From NCBI RefSeq assembly GCF_004005935.1, contig NZ_SACQ01000001.1, positions 589,485-653,484 on the forward strand: a DNA stretch of 64,000 nucleotides. Direction: 5' to 3'. The stretch comes from Neptunomonas marina (GTDB lineage Bacteria; Pseudomonadota; Gammaproteobacteria; Pseudomonadales; Balneatricaceae). Below the pieces are notes generated by a model that ran no database searches, was not told the origin of the DNA, and saw only the letters and a program-made list of their open reading frames with translations. The position numbers were made by a program, and so were the translations under genes. Below, piece after piece: positions 34,324 through 43,735 of the stretch (position 1 is its first letter; the number at the start of each line of letters is the position of its first letter).

Positions 34324-35646
34324 TCAGTAGGAATGATCTGCGATCACTTGCCGTACGGTCTTAAGCGATCTTTCCAGCGTCTCTAAAGAGACAGACCCCA
34401 AGGCTAGGCGTATCGCATGTGGTGGATTATCTGTCGTTGCGAAAGGCTCCGCCGTAGAGACGGATATGTTCGCCTTCATTAACGCCATAACGACCTGATC
34501 AGCGCGGGTTTCCTCTGGCAGATTAAGCCACAGAAAGTAAGCGGCGGGGTGGCCTGTAAAATGCAATCCAGACAGGATGGTTCGCGCTAGTGACTGCCTT
34601 GTCATTGCATCCTGGCGCTTCTGCGCTTCTAACTTTGCTACCGTGCCGTCATCGATCCATCGGCAAGCTAACGCCGTCATCACCGCTGGAGTATTCCACG
34701 TGGTTGCGCGAATGATCCGCTCTAACTTAGCAATCAGCGGTATTGGGGCAACTATAAATCCGACCCGTAAGCCGGTTGCAATACTCTTTGATAAGCCGGA
34801 AACATAGATTGTGCACTCGGGTGCAAGTGTAGCCAGTGGCGGAGGTGGCGTGTCGGCATGAAATGCGTAAGCCGCGTCTTCAATGATGGTAAGGGAGTGG
34901 CGACGGGCAATAGCGACCAGTTTCTCGCGCTGCGCTAAGCTCATCACCCAGCCCATGGGGTTGTGCAGTGTTGGCATTGCATAGACAGCACGCACATGGC
35001 GGCTTTGGCAAAGCTGTTCAAGCGCATCAAGGTCGGGGCCTGCTTCACGCATAGGAATCGGAACCAGCTCTAACTTGTGTAGATCGGCAAGCACTTTAAA
35101 GCCGGGATAGATCAGCGCATCAACCGCCACCACATCTCCAGGATTTAGCAGAGCCATGGCTGCCACGGCCAAACCGTGCTGTGCGCCGCTAACGAGCAAA
35201 ACATTATCCGCATCTGTGTTTAGGCCTCGGCTTGTTAAATGACCTGCCACAATGGCGCGTTCATGCTTGCGCCCAGCATGAGGTTGATAGTGCAGCAAGG
35301 CTTCTAAGTCGCCCGATAGTGCAAGCTGTCGAAGACCGCTGCGCAGTAGTTCCGTTTGGTTGGGTAATGAAGGCGAATTGAAGTTCAGGTCAATCATGCC
35401 CTCGTGCAGGGTCGGTTGGTCGATACCGTGGCTGGCAGATAATACAAATGTGCCGCGGCCTGTTTCTCCGCTAACCAGCCCCATCTCCTCAAGCTCTTTG
35501 TAAACTCTTGAAGCAGTTACTAGTGCAATGCCTTTTTGGGCGGCGAGCTGTCTGTGGGTAGGCAGTTGCGAGCCTGCGGGTAAATCGCCTGAGCGGATAT
35601 CGGCCGCAAATTGATCGACTAGATGTTTATAGCGCGCTCGGGGCAT
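34324..35646 (-). CDS. MocR-type GntR regulator with aminotransferase domain
   Basis: 440 residues. The N-terminal winged helix of the GntR family (about 1-70: DIRSGDLPAGSQLPTHRQLAAQKGI in parts, TASRVYKELEEMGLVSGETGRGTF in parts) is joined to a fold-type I PLP aminotransferase domain, with the PLP lysine in YVSGLSKSIATGLRVGF. MocR regulators use PLP or amino compounds as ligands. It is divergent from the DJ-1/PfpI gene across a 93-nt region with nested inverted repeats, so it probably regulates that gene and itself. Confidence 0.9.
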   Translation of the reverse strand: MPRARYKHLVDQFAADIRSGDLPAGSQLPTHRQLAAQKGIALVTASRVYKELEEMGLVSGETGRGTFVLSASHGIDQPTLHEGMIDLNFNSPSLPNQTELLRSGLRQLALSGDLEALLHYQPHAGRKHERAIVAGHLTSRGLNTDADNVLLVSGAQHGLAVAAMALLNPGDVVAVDALIYPGFKVLADLHKLELVPIPMREAGPDLDALEQLCQSRHVRAVYAMPTLHNPMGWVMSLAQREKLVAIARRHSLTIIEDAAYAFHADTPPPPLATLAPECTIYVSGLSKSIATGLRVGFIVAPIPLIAKLERIIRATTWNTPAVMTALACRWIDDGTVAKLEAQKRQDAMTRQSLARTILSGLHFTGHPAAYFLWLNLPEETRADQVVMALMKANISVSTAEPFATTDNPPHAIRLALGSVSLETLERSLKTVRQVIADHSY

Positions 35647-35652
35647 CTTCGT

Positions 35653-35701
35653 ATTGTATCCATGACAATTTTTTTATTGTCATGATTTTAGGCAATACAA
35701 T
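35653..35701. promoter_or_regulatory. nested inverted repeats, candidate MocR operator
   Basis: Outer arms ATTGTAT (35653-35659) and ATACAAT (35695-35701) flank inner arms CATGACAAT (35661-35669) and ATTGTCATG (35676-35684). They occupy the intergenic region of the divergent mocR/DJ-1 pair. ATTGT recurs as a half-site. Confidence 0.6.
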
Positions 35702-35739
35702 GCAGACTCGCAACGGGCCTTAATATAGGAGATAGAGCC

Positions 35740-36342
35740 ATGCACATAGCGATCGTAACTTTCGATGGATTTAACGAGCTCGACTCGTTGATTGCTTTGG
35801 GTATTTTGAATCAAGTGAAAGCGCCGAATTGGCGTGTTTCCATCGCAAGCCCTGATGCGCGAATAACGTCGATGAATGGCGTTGTGATGGAGCGCCATAT
35901 ATCTCTTGAAGAGGCCAATACAGCGGATGCGGTAATCGTCGGTAGTGGCATTAAAACCCGCGATATTATTCTGGACGACACCGTTATGGCGCAGCTAAAG
36001 CTCGACCCATCACGCCAGTTGATTGGAGCGCAGTGCTCAGGAGCATTGGTGCTTTCTGCACTTGATCTATTAGATGGTGTGCCTGCTTGCACTGATCTCA
36101 CCACCAAACCTTGGGTACAGGAGCGGAATATCACGGTGTTGGATCAGCCATTTGTAGCTGCGGGTAACATCGCCACGGCTGGTGGATGTCTCGCATCGCA
36201 ATACTTAGCATTTTGGGTTATCGCGCGTTTAGTCGGTGTTGAGCCTGCGTGCCAAGCTTTGCACTACGTTGCACCGGTAGGAGAGAAAGAGCGATATGTA
36301 TCTTGCGGGATGGAGAACGTCAGTGCCTATCTGCCCACCTAG
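35740..36342 (+). CDS. DJ-1/PfpI family protein
   Basis: 200 residues of the class I glutamine-amidotransferase-like DJ-1/PfpI fold. The nucleophile elbow is GAQCSGALVLS with Cys99, and an acidic residue near the start (FNELD) matches the Glu that contacts the Cys in this family. Members include glyoxalase III/deglycase-like enzymes, isonitrile hydratases and ThiJ-like proteins; the exact activity is not readable. Its only neighbour in regulation is the divergent MocR gene. No following gene on this strand. Confidence 0.87.
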   Translation: MHIAIVTFDGFNELDSLIALGILNQVKAPNWRVSIASPDARITSMNGVVMERHISLEEANTADAVIVGSGIKTRDIILDDTVMAQLKLDPSRQLIGAQCSGALVLSALDLLDGVPACTDLTTKPWVQERNITVLDQPFVAAGNIATAGGCLASQYLAFWVIARLVGVEPACQALHYVAPVGEKERYVSCGMENVSAYLPT

Positions 36343-36398
36343 GTGCGCTTGTGGGTTTTGTTGAAGGCTGAGAAGCTAAAAGCGGCTGAGCGGATAAT

Positions 36399-36421
36399 AA
36401 AAAGGGGGCTCATTAGCCCCC
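36399..36421 (-). terminator. terminator of the DUF5610 gene
   Basis: Stem GGGGGCT / AGCCCCC with 4-nt loop; on the minus strand it is followed by five T (complement of 36399-36403). Confidence 0.85.
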
Positions 36422-36435
36422 AAAAAAGTGAAGAG

Positions 36436-37584
36436 TTACGACTCCTCTTGTACAAACGCTGTTTGGAGCCCATCTAAAATGCTCCGCATAGAATCAAGGT
36501 TAGCATCAAATAGTGATTTCTGTTCGTTATCGGCGCCTCGATAACGTGAATCTTGTTCAACTAAGTTGGAAAGAATCTCATCCGCCACATTTTTGATGTT
36601 ATCTAAGAACCCAAGTTCGGGTTTAGTGATGGCGTTTTGCATATTTTGCGCCATATTGCCTAGTAACTTATCAGGTTGAGGCGACGCGTTGCCTAGCCCC
36701 TCTACACCACGATATTTCGCGACAGATGAGTACTGCTCTGACTGAGTCAGTTTGAGGTTCATGGAGGCTAGCTCTGTTTTATCCATCTCAAACTCACTCG
36801 CCATCTCGAACGCTTTCTGCATATCACCATCGAAGAATTCATTGGCGATCTCGTTCACGTCTTTGATCAAGTTTTGTAGGGCATCGATCTCGTCGTTACC
36901 AAGATCGCCCTGCACGCTAAACTGGTATTGACTGGCTTCGCTGCGGCTGACATTGAACAATGCTGCGCTGTTGCCGTTACCATCGGTTTCTGCTGCAAAC
37001 GCAGCTTGATACTGGCTGGCTTGAGCAAAGTTAATCGAAACCTCATCGCCATCTTGTGTGCGCACTTTTAACGATAAAGTCTCTGCTTGGGAATAGCGCT
37101 CAGCAGCACTGATGCGCGTATAGCTATTGGTTGATGGTGCCTCAGATGGTGGTGTTAACAAACCCGCGAGAGCATCCATAGTTTTCTCTTCTGTGGTGTC
37201 GATATTTGCGGCGATCCCCTCAGAAAGCGCGCCAAGACCATCGAGAATTTCCCGTGCTTCAGCAAACCCCTTCTTGACGCCTTCAACCGCAGCTGCGTGC
37301 ATCTTTTGGATATCATCTTCCGAGCGGCCATTTCTGCGGGCCGTCTCTAGGCCTTGCGCCACAAAATCACTGATGCGGCTGGCAACTTTTTCAGGAGTGA
37401 AGTCGTTGGCATTCATTGCCTTCATATCACCTGCGCTCATCCCGGGAATGTTTTGCGCTAGGCGATTAAGAAGCAGGTCATTGCTTGCTGCCTCAGGGCT
37501 TTTGCCACCGGATCTCGCTTCTTCAAACGTACTGCTCAACGATTGTGAGGAATAGGAGGTGTTGGAGTAAATTGTAGAAATCAT
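36436..37584 (-). CDS. DUF5610 domain protein
   Basis: 382 residues, acidic, Ser/Ala/Asn-rich, with no signal peptide or membrane segment. The middle part (about 45-125, LLLNRLAQNIPGMSAGDMKAMN.., FTPEKVASRISDFVAQGLETAR in parts) fits DUF5610, found in marine gammaproteobacteria and of unknown function. The rest is helical and low in Cys. I start it at ATG 37584, preceded by AGGGA, not at the ATG 48 nt upstream. It is monocistronic with its own terminator. The Ser/Tyr-rich beginning resembles proteins exported without a signal peptide, but that is inference. Confidence 0.7.
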   Translation of the reverse strand: MISTIYSNTSYSSQSLSSTFEEARSGGKSPEAASNDLLLNRLAQNIPGMSAGDMKAMNANDFTPEKVASRISDFVAQGLETARRNGRSEDDIQKMHAAAVEGVKKGFAEAREILDGLGALSEGIAANIDTTEEKTMDALAGLLTPPSEAPSTNSYTRISAAERYSQAETLSLKVRTQDGDEVSINFAQASQYQAAFAAETDGNGNSAALFNVSRSEASQYQFSVQGDLGNDEIDALQNLIKDVNEIANEFFDGDMQKAFEMASEFEMDKTELASMNLKLTQSEQYSSVAKYRGVEGLGNASPQPDKLLGNMAQNMQNAITKPELGFLDNIKNVADEILSNLVEQDSRYRGADNEQKSLFDANLDSMRSILDGLQTAFVQEES

Positions 37585-37783
37585 GACCAGTTCCCTGAGG
37601 TTAGTTGGTATTACCGAATTTAGCGGCGTCAAACCTTAGAACTTAAGTTGGATTTTCGCTGTGTGAGCAAGTTTCATGATCCGTTTTATATGATAATAGT
37701 TCTCAGTTTATTTAAGGTACGGCCTTGGCCGTTATTATTGTATCGAGCTGCTCTTCAGACCGAAGAGATATAAGGAGCATAGC

Positions 37784-38269
37784 GTGGAAGATTTACTCCC
37801 AGAACTGTGTGATCAGTTCCCTGAGTTAGTACAAGTTGTTGAGCCGATGTTTGGCAATTTTGGTGGTAAGGAGACGTTTGGTGGTGAGATTGTCACTATC
37901 AAAGCATTTGAAGATAACTCCTTGGTCCGTGAGCAAGTCGCTCAAGCGGGCGAGGGTAAAGTACTCGTCGTTGATGGTGGTGGCTCGATGCGCCGCGCGA
38001 TGCTCGGTGATATGTTGGCCGAGAAAGCGGAGAAAAACGGTTGGGAAGGGATCATTATCTACGGCTGTATTCGTGATGTTAACGCAATTGGCGGTTTAGC
38101 ATTGGGCGTGCAAGCACTGGGCACGCATCCGATGAAAACTGAAAAGCGTGGATTAGGTGATCTTAACGTCAGTGTCACGTTTGGTGGTGTTACCTTTAAT
38201 CCAGGGGAGTTCGTGTACGCTGATAACAATGGTGTGCTGGTGTCTCCGCAAATGCTGGAGCTGAAATAA
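37784..38269 (+). CDS. rraA: RraA-type regulator of ribonuclease activity
   Basis: 161 residues, GTG start after AAGGAGC. RraA binds RNase E and inhibits it. The sequence matches through [24 protein letters not shown].., [11 protein letters not shown]-like [33 protein letters not shown] in parts and [18 protein letters not shown]. The related HMG aldolase-type enzymes share the fold, but the length and the Escherichia coli-like start favour RraA. It is monocistronic. Confidence 0.92.
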   Translation: MEDLLPELCDQFPELVQVVEPMFGNFGGKETFGGEIVTIKAFEDNSLVREQVAQAGEGKVLVVDGGGSMRRAMLGDMLAEKAEKNGWEGIIIYGCIRDVNAIGGLALGVQALGTHPMKTEKRGLGDLNVSVTFGGVTFNPGEFVYADNNGVLVSPQMLELK

Positions 38270-38275
38270 CGGACT

Positions 38276-38311
38276 ATTAACCACCGGCCCTTGTCATGGC
38301 TGGTGGTTAAT
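38276..38311 (+). terminator. long hairpin after rraA
   Basis: ATTAACCACC / GGTGGTTAAT, extended inward by partial pairing. The tail is not a clean T-run, so termination is uncertain. Confidence 0.45.
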
Positions 38312-38402
38312 CTGTATTAAACATCTGTTTTATTTGAGCGGTATCAATCGAGATTTGCTCAATCTACTTTAGCCTTGTATTTCGCAAGCTAGGGATCTCG
38401 CA

Positions 38403-39149
38403 TTGAAAACGCTCTTGTCACTTGTACTCTGTCTCTTCAGCTTGAGCCTATCGGCCAATGAGCTTATTGGACGTACCTCTGTCCATGTTGCAGCCGCGGA
38501 GTATCTACCTTTCACTTCACGCACACTCCCTCAAAATGGTGTGCTACTGGATCTGACCCGTGCTGCATTTAAAGCGCAGGCGATAGCGGTGCGGCTGACA
38601 TTTATGCCGTGGAGTCGGGCGCTGAGCATGACGCAAGGCGGCCAAATGGAGGCCCTTGTTGCTGGATTTTATAGTGACGCCCGCAGCAAGACCTTTATCT
38701 ATTCAGATTCACTGATGCAGGCGACGAGTATATTTGTCTCACGCCGCGAAGGTATTTCTGCTCATCAACTAGTTAATGGTCTTACGGATTTGCGTGTTGC
38801 TGTTGAAGCAGGCTCGATTTTCGAGCGGCAGTTGGCTGGTACTGGCACGATTTTGGAGCCGGTGACTCATCTGGAGCAAGGGTTGCGTATGTTGGTACTT
38901 GGGCGAGTAGATCTGGTGCTGGGGACAGAAGCTTATCTGGATAAGATGATCACGACGCGATTTACTGAACAAGAGCAGAGGCACTTTAAGCCCTTGCGTC
39001 TATTCAAGGGAAAACACAGCTTGCATCTGCTCTTTCCTAAAACCGCAAAAGGGGCAAAGTTGCGTAGTGCGTTTAACGATGGTTTGGCAAAACTGATGCA
39101 AACGCATGAGTACCATGCCATTTTAAGGCGGCATCACTATATTAAATAA
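38403..39149 (+). CDS. periplasmic solute-binding protein family 3
   Basis: 248 residues. TTG start at 38403, with AGGGA upstream, gives a good signal peptide (KTLLSLVLCLFSLSLSANE, cleavage after SA). The mature chain has the family 3 layout: VAAAEYLPFTSRTLPQNGVLLDLTRAAF.., PWSRALSMTQGGQMEALVAGFYSDAR.., RVAVEAGSIFERQLAG.. . There is no transporter gene beside it, so it may be an orphan binding protein or a sensor partner, as is common in gammaproteobacteria. Ligand unknown. Confidence 0.8.
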   Translation: MKTLLSLVLCLFSLSLSANELIGRTSVHVAAAEYLPFTSRTLPQNGVLLDLTRAAFKAQAIAVRLTFMPWSRALSMTQGGQMEALVAGFYSDARSKTFIYSDSLMQATSIFVSRREGISAHQLVNGLTDLRVAVEAGSIFERQLAGTGTILEPVTHLEQGLRMLVLGRVDLVLGTEAYLDKMITTRFTEQEQRHFKPLRLFKGKHSLHLLFPKTAKGAKLRSAFNDGLAKLMQTHEYHAILRRHHYIK

Positions 39150-39178
39150 AAAAGGCCACATCTTGTGGCCTTTTAGCT
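39150..39178. terminator. bidirectional terminator
   Basis: AAAAGGCCACA / TGTGGCCTTTT with a 3-nt loop; T-runs on both strands. It ends both the binding-protein gene and the paa operon. Confidence 0.92.
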
Positions 39179-39193
39179 TTCGTTGGGGAGGGC

Positions 39194-40492
39194 TTAGCGC
39201 TTATCGAACACGCGCTTAGCTTTGCCTTCGGAGCGCGGGATAGTACCGCCAGAAACGATGTTGACCTTCGTGCTGATACCCACAACGGCTTTAATGTGGT
39301 GGGCTAGCTCTTTCGATGCAGCATTCTGGTCTGCATCAACAGCTTCTGGTGTCATCTCTACGCGAACCTCTACCATATCCATATTGCCAGACTTCGTTAC
39401 TTCGATCTCATAGTGAGGTGCGAGTGTGCTGACTTTTAGGATCTGCTCTTCAATTTGCGTTGGGAATACGTTAACGCCGCGGATGATCAACATGTCGTCG
39501 GAGCGGCCTGTGATCTTATCGATACGGCGCATTGGGCGCGCTGTACCCGGCAATAGGCGCGTTAAATCGCGGGTGCGGTAACGAATGATTGGCAGTGCTT
39601 CTTTAGTGAGTGATGTGAATACCAGTTCGCCGTATTCGCCATCAGGTAGCACTTCGCCTGTGTTAGGGTCGATGATTTCTGGGTAGAAGTGGTCTTCCCA
39701 GATAGTTGGGCCATCTTTAGTTTCCAAGCACTCTTGAGCGACACCTGGGCCCATCACCTCAGAAAGACCATAGATATCTAGCGCATCAATGCCAAGACGG
39801 TTTTCGATGTTTTTACGCATCTCTTCTGTCCATGGCTCGGCACCGAAAATACCCAAGCGCAGTGACAGTTTGTGTGGGTCTACATTCTGGCGCTCCATCT
39901 CGTCAATGAGGTTCAGCATGTAAGACGGTGTCACCATAATGATGTCTGGATCAAAGTCTTGAAGCAGCTGTACTTGCTTCTCGGTCTGTCCGCCTGACAT
40001 TGGAATAACCGTACAACCTAGGCGCTCTGCACCGTAGTGTGCACCCATACCGCCGGTGAACAGGCCATAGCCGTAAGAGATGTGAACTTTATCGCCCTCG
40101 TGGCCGCCTGCTGCACGGATGGAGCGTGCTACCACGTTAGCCCAAGTATCGATATCGTTTTGTGTATAGCCAACAACGGTTGGTTTACCCGTTGTGCCGC
40201 TAGATGCGTGGATACGCACTACGTCACGGTTGGGTACTGCAAAGGTGCCAAACGGGTAGTTTTCACGCAGGTAATCTTTTTTAGTGAACGGGAAGTGCTT
40301 AAGATCTTCCAGCTTCTTCAGGTCGAAAGGATGAACACCTTTTTCTTGGCACATTTTGCGATAGGCCGGTACGTTGTTGTAGCAGTGTGCAACGCTCCAG
40401 CGTAGGCGTTTGAGCTGTAGTTCGCGAAGCTCGTCAATGCTCGCCATTTCGATATCGTCTAATGCGCCGCTCAGGGTTCTCTCGTTATACAT
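39194..40492 (-). CDS. paaK: phenylacetate-CoA ligase
   Basis: 432 residues, the PaaK length. It converts phenylacetate, ATP and CoA to phenylacetyl-CoA, the first step of the pathway. HASSGTTGKPTVVGYT is the ATP loop, IYGLSEVMGPGVAQECLETKDG (in parts) the conserved mid-region, RTRDLTRLLPG and GRSDDMLIIRGVNVFPTQIE the C-terminal domain, and Lys in RSEGKAKRV. It is the last gene of the paaFGHIJK run, 68 nt after paaJ, and ends at a bidirectional terminator. Confidence 0.96.
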   Translation of the reverse strand: MYNERTLSGALDDIEMASIDELRELQLKRLRWSVAHCYNNVPAYRKMCQEKGVHPFDLKKLEDLKHFPFTKKDYLRENYPFGTFAVPNRDVVRIHASSGTTGKPTVVGYTQNDIDTWANVVARSIRAAGGHEGDKVHISYGYGLFTGGMGAHYGAERLGCTVIPMSGGQTEKQVQLLQDFDPDIIMVTPSYMLNLIDEMERQNVDPHKLSLRLGIFGAEPWTEEMRKNIENRLGIDALDIYGLSEVMGPGVAQECLETKDGPTIWEDHFYPEIIDPNTGEVLPDGEYGELVFTSLTKEALPIIRYRTRDLTRLLPGTARPMRRIDKITGRSDDMLIIRGVNVFPTQIEEQILKVSTLAPHYEIEVTKSGNMDMVEVRVEMTPEAVDADQNAASKELAHHIKAVVGISTKVNIVSGGTIPRSEGKAKRVFDKR

Positions 40493-40560
40493 TGTTATCG
40501 TCCTGTTCTGTGTTCAGATGTGAGCCGCTGCAGCGCAGCGGCCATCAGATTCGGTTGGAG

Positions 40561-41769
40561 TTACACGCGCTCGATGATCATCGCGATACCTTGGCCAACA
40601 CCGATGCACATTGTGCAAAGTGCGTAGCGTCCACCGGTACGGTGCAACTGGTACATGGCCGTTGTGACTAGGCGAGCACCGCTGGCACCGAGGGGGTGCC
40701 CAAGTGAGATCGCACCACCGTTAGGGTTAACGTGTGCGGCATCGTCTGGTAACCCGAGATCACGCATAACAGCAAGGCCTTGGGATGCAAACGCTTCGTT
40801 CAGCTCGATGACATCCATCTGGTCGAGCGTTAGGCCAGCTTTTTCGAGTACTTTGCGTGATGCTGGTGCAGGGCCAAAGCCCATGATGCGTGGTTCTAAA
40901 CCTGCCGTCGCCATCGCAACAACACGTGCTTTTGGTGTAAGACCGTTTTTCTCAGCCGCTTCCTTTGACGCGATCAACAGAGCACAAGCACCATCGTTGA
41001 CGCCTGATGCGTTACCAGCGGTGACCGAGCCACCTTCACGGAAAGGCGCTTTCAGTTTCGCTAAGCCCTCTAGCGTGGTTGAAGCGCGAGGGTGCTCATC
41101 GGTATCAACAACAAGGTCATCGCCTTTACGCTGTGGAATCGTTACTGGGCAGATCTCTTCAGAGAAGGTGCCTGCTTCCATCGCTGCTGCTGTTTTTTGT
41201 TGGCTGCGAAACGCAAATAGATCCTGATCTTCGCGGGAGATGTTGAAATCTTCAGCGACGTTTTCCGCTGTTTCGGGCATTGAATCAACGCCATATTCCG
41301 CCTTCATCTTTTTGTTGATGAAGCGCCAGCCGATAGTCGTGTCATAGAGACCGTTTGGGTTGCGGCTAAATGCTGACTCCGCCTTGCCCATAACGAAAGG
41401 TGCACGGGACATCGACTCACAACCGCCCGCAACCATCAGCTCGGTTTCACCCGCTTTGATGGCGCGTGCAGCCATACCAATGGCATCCATACCTGAACCG
41501 CACAGACGGTTAACAGTAGTGCCCGGTACGCTGGTCGGGAAACCTGCCAGTAGCGCTGACATGCGGGCAACGTTGCGATTATCTTCACCCGCTTGGTTTG
41601 CGTTGCCGTAAATAACATCGTCTACGGATGCCCAGTCGACATCAGGGTTGCGATCCATCAAGGCTTTGAGTGGTACCGCGCCAAGGTCGTCGGCACGCAC
41701 TGTCGATAGGCCGCCGCCGTAGCGTCCGAATGGCGTGCGAATCGCATCGCAAATATAAGCATCTTTCAT
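40561..41769 (-). CDS. paaJ: 3-oxoadipyl-CoA / 3-oxo-5,6-didehydrosuberyl-CoA thiolase
   Basis: 402 residues. PaaJ makes both thiolytic cleavages of the phenylacetate pathway. The acyl-accepting Cys is in VNRLCGSGMDAIGMA (about residue 90), His in GGAISLGHPLGASGAR and the second Cys in LCTMCIGVGQGIAM. It is a close relative of PcaF; context decides for PaaJ. ATG follows AGGAG. It begins 10 nt after the paaI stop. Confidence 0.94.
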   Translation of the reverse strand: MKDAYICDAIRTPFGRYGGGLSTVRADDLGAVPLKALMDRNPDVDWASVDDVIYGNANQAGEDNRNVARMSALLAGFPTSVPGTTVNRLCGSGMDAIGMAARAIKAGETELMVAGGCESMSRAPFVMGKAESAFSRNPNGLYDTTIGWRFINKKMKAEYGVDSMPETAENVAEDFNISREDQDLFAFRSQQKTAAAMEAGTFSEEICPVTIPQRKGDDLVVDTDEHPRASTTLEGLAKLKAPFREGGSVTAGNASGVNDGACALLIASKEAAEKNGLTPKARVVAMATAGLEPRIMGFGPAPASRKVLEKAGLTLDQMDVIELNEAFASQGLAVMRDLGLPDDAAHVNPNGGAISLGHPLGASGARLVTTAMYQLHRTGGRYALCTMCIGVGQGIAMIIERV

Positions 41770-41779
41770 TATCTATCTC

Positions 41780-42223
41780 CTATGACGCGGTATGCTCGTC
41801 TGATTCAACCAACACACCCTTAATTTGGTGCGACTTACCGCGGAAGAAAGCGATCGCTTCCTCCTTTTGGTTGTAAACTGTGATGTCGTAGACACCGGTG
41901 CGGCCCTTACGGTGGCGCTCTTCTGCAATGGCGGTCAGCGTATCGTCTTTAAACGCTGGTGCAGCAAAATCGATGCTGCAGCCGCTTGCGACAGTGACCT
42001 GGTTGTAACTGTTACACGCATGTGCAAATGCAGTGTCCGCCAGACTGAAGATCATGCCGCCATGGCAAATATCGTGGCCATTTAGCATCGGCTCTGTGAC
42101 CACCATGCTGAGCTTGGCAAAGCCTGGTCGAGTTTCCTCGATTTGCATACCTAAGGCGTGAGCCGCTCGGTCGTTAGCATGCATCGCTTGGGAGCACGCC
42201 TGTGCAAGTTGATCTGGGCTCAT
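41780..42223 (-). CDS. paaI: hydroxyphenylacetyl-CoA thioesterase PaaI
   Basis: 147 residues, hotdog fold. PaaI hydrolyses stalled ring-hydroxylated phenylacetyl-CoA to free CoA. The active segment is LNGHDICHGGMIFSLADTAFAHACNSYN in parts, containing HGG and the Asp of the central helix. Its ATG shares a base with the paaH stop (TAATG), so translation is coupled. This is the true Paa-operon copy, distinct from the two PaaI-like genes at 22.4-23.4 kb. Confidence 0.94.
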   Translation of the reverse strand: MSPDQLAQACSQAMHANDRAAHALGMQIEETRPGFAKLSMVVTEPMLNGHDICHGGMIFSLADTAFAHACNSYNQVTVASGCSIDFAAPAFKDDTLTAIAEERHRKGRTGVYDITVYNQKEEAIAFFRGKSHQIKGVLVESDEHTAS

Positions 42224-43731
42224 TAGAGACCTCCGGCCACTTTGCGGCGAATCAATGGCGATGTGCGATAACGATCTTCGCCATACGTGTTTGCCAAGTT
42301 ATCAAGAACAGCTTGGATAGTGCCAAGGCCGACAGCATAAGCCCACTCGATCGGGCCAAACGGATAGTTCACACCGCCTTTCATAGCGATATCCACATCA
42401 GCTTCTGAGCACACTTGCTGGTTGACTGCATCAAAGCCTTCATTCGCTAGCATTGCGACGGTACGCATCACAACCATACCCGGAACGTCATCGATGACCG
42501 ATACACCCTTGCCGATCGCTTGGAAAAGCCCTGCAGCGGCTTGGAGGGCTGCTTCATCAGCTTGGTCAGCAGGAGCGAGTGCGATGCGTTTTGCAGCGTT
42601 GTAGTCCAGCGCCAGATCAAAGTGGATCAGGTTACTATTGCGTTGCTGAGCTGCACGCTGAGTTGTCATCTGGCCGTTTGTCAGACGCAATGTTGCGTTA
42701 CCGACGGTGATACTGCCTTCGCCCTCGTCGACGCGAGTCACTTTAAGACCAGCGTCTATCATGAGCTGTACGAGTGGCTCAGCTACGCCTAGATCACCTT
42801 CGATTGTCACGTGAGCTGGTGCCTTTTGGGGTGCTGCGGTGGCAGGAGATGGCTTCTCTGCGGTCTCGCTATAGTCATAGAAACCGCGGCCGGATTTGCG
42901 ACCGAGGTGGCCTGCATTAACCAGTTCTTGCTGAATCAGTGATGGTAAAAAGCGCTGATCGTTAAAGTACGCGGCGAACACGGAGCTTGTAACCGCGAAA
43001 TTAACATCGTGACCAATCAGGTCCATCAGCTCGAAGGGGCCCATGCGGAACTGGCCCGCATCACGTAAAATCGCATCGATAGTCGCTTCGTTGCTGCCGC
43101 CTTCTTGCAGTACGCGTAGGCCTTCAGCATAAAACGGGCGCGCTACACGGTTGACGATAAAGCCCGGCGTAGATTTTGCGCGTACCGGCTTTTTGCCCCA
43201 CGCCTCTGACAAGCTGTAGATGGCATCCGCTACGGCTGGATCGGTATCCAGGCCAGAGATCACCTCAACCAGCTTCATGATCGGCGCGGGGTTGAAGAAG
43301 TGCATACCCACCAAGTTTTGCGAACGCGTTAGCTGGCTACCAATGGCTGTGACTGAGATAGAGGAGGTGTTGGTGGCCAAGATCGTATCGGCCGCACAAA
43401 TCTCTTCAAGCTCGGCGAACACTTGCTGCTTGATATCTAAGCGCTCGACGATGACTTCAATCACAACGCGGGAAGGCGCAAAGTCCTGTAGCGAGTTAGC
43501 CAGAGTGATGCGCGAGAGTAGCGTATCTACCTCTTCTTGAGTCATGCGGCCGCGCGTTACCAGTTTCGCTAGCCCTTTTTCGATACCTTCTAAGCCGCGT
43601 TGCGCTGCGCCTTCCATTGCGTCAAATAGGATTACCGGATGGCCAGCTTTCGCTGCGACTTGTGCAATACCAGCACCCATCGTGCCAGCACCGATCACAC
43701 CAATAACCGCCGTTGAGTCAATTGTGATCAT
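42223..43731 (-). CDS. paaH: 3-hydroxyadipyl-CoA dehydrogenase PaaH (PaaC), fused form
   Basis: 502 residues, the double-domain form usual for PaaH. It oxidises 3-hydroxyadipyl-CoA with NAD+. The nucleotide site VIGVIGAGTMGAGIAQVAAKAG (in parts) opens the first half; the catalytic His/Glu region is GMHFFNPAPIMKLVEVISG in conserved order, with FIVNRVARPF after it. A second, shorter copy of the C-terminal domain (about 395-502) includes GMVVMRTVAMLANEGFDAV. I start it at ATG 43731 with AAGGA upstream; the ATG at 43791 lies inside paaG and has a lead created by the repeated paaG/paaF end sequence. Confidence 0.94.
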   Translation of the reverse strand: MITIDSTAVIGVIGAGTMGAGIAQVAAKAGHPVILFDAMEGAAQRGLEGIEKGLAKLVTRGRMTQEEVDTLLSRITLANSLQDFAPSRVVIEVIVERLDIKQQVFAELEEICAADTILATNTSSISVTAIGSQLTRSQNLVGMHFFNPAPIMKLVEVISGLDTDPAVADAIYSLSEAWGKKPVRAKSTPGFIVNRVARPFYAEGLRVLQEGGSNEATIDAILRDAGQFRMGPFELMDLIGHDVNFAVTSSVFAAYFNDQRFLPSLIQQELVNAGHLGRKSGRGFYDYSETAEKPSPATAAPQKAPAHVTIEGDLGVAEPLVQLMIDAGLKVTRVDEGEGSITVGNATLRLTNGQMTTQRAAQQRNSNLIHFDLALDYNAAKRIALAPADQADEAALQAAAGLFQAIGKGVSVIDDVPGMVVMRTVAMLANEGFDAVNQQVCSEADVDIAMKGGVNYPFGPIEWAYAVGLGTIQAVLDNLANTYGEDRYRTSPLIRRKVAGGL

Positions 43732-43735
43732 CGGT

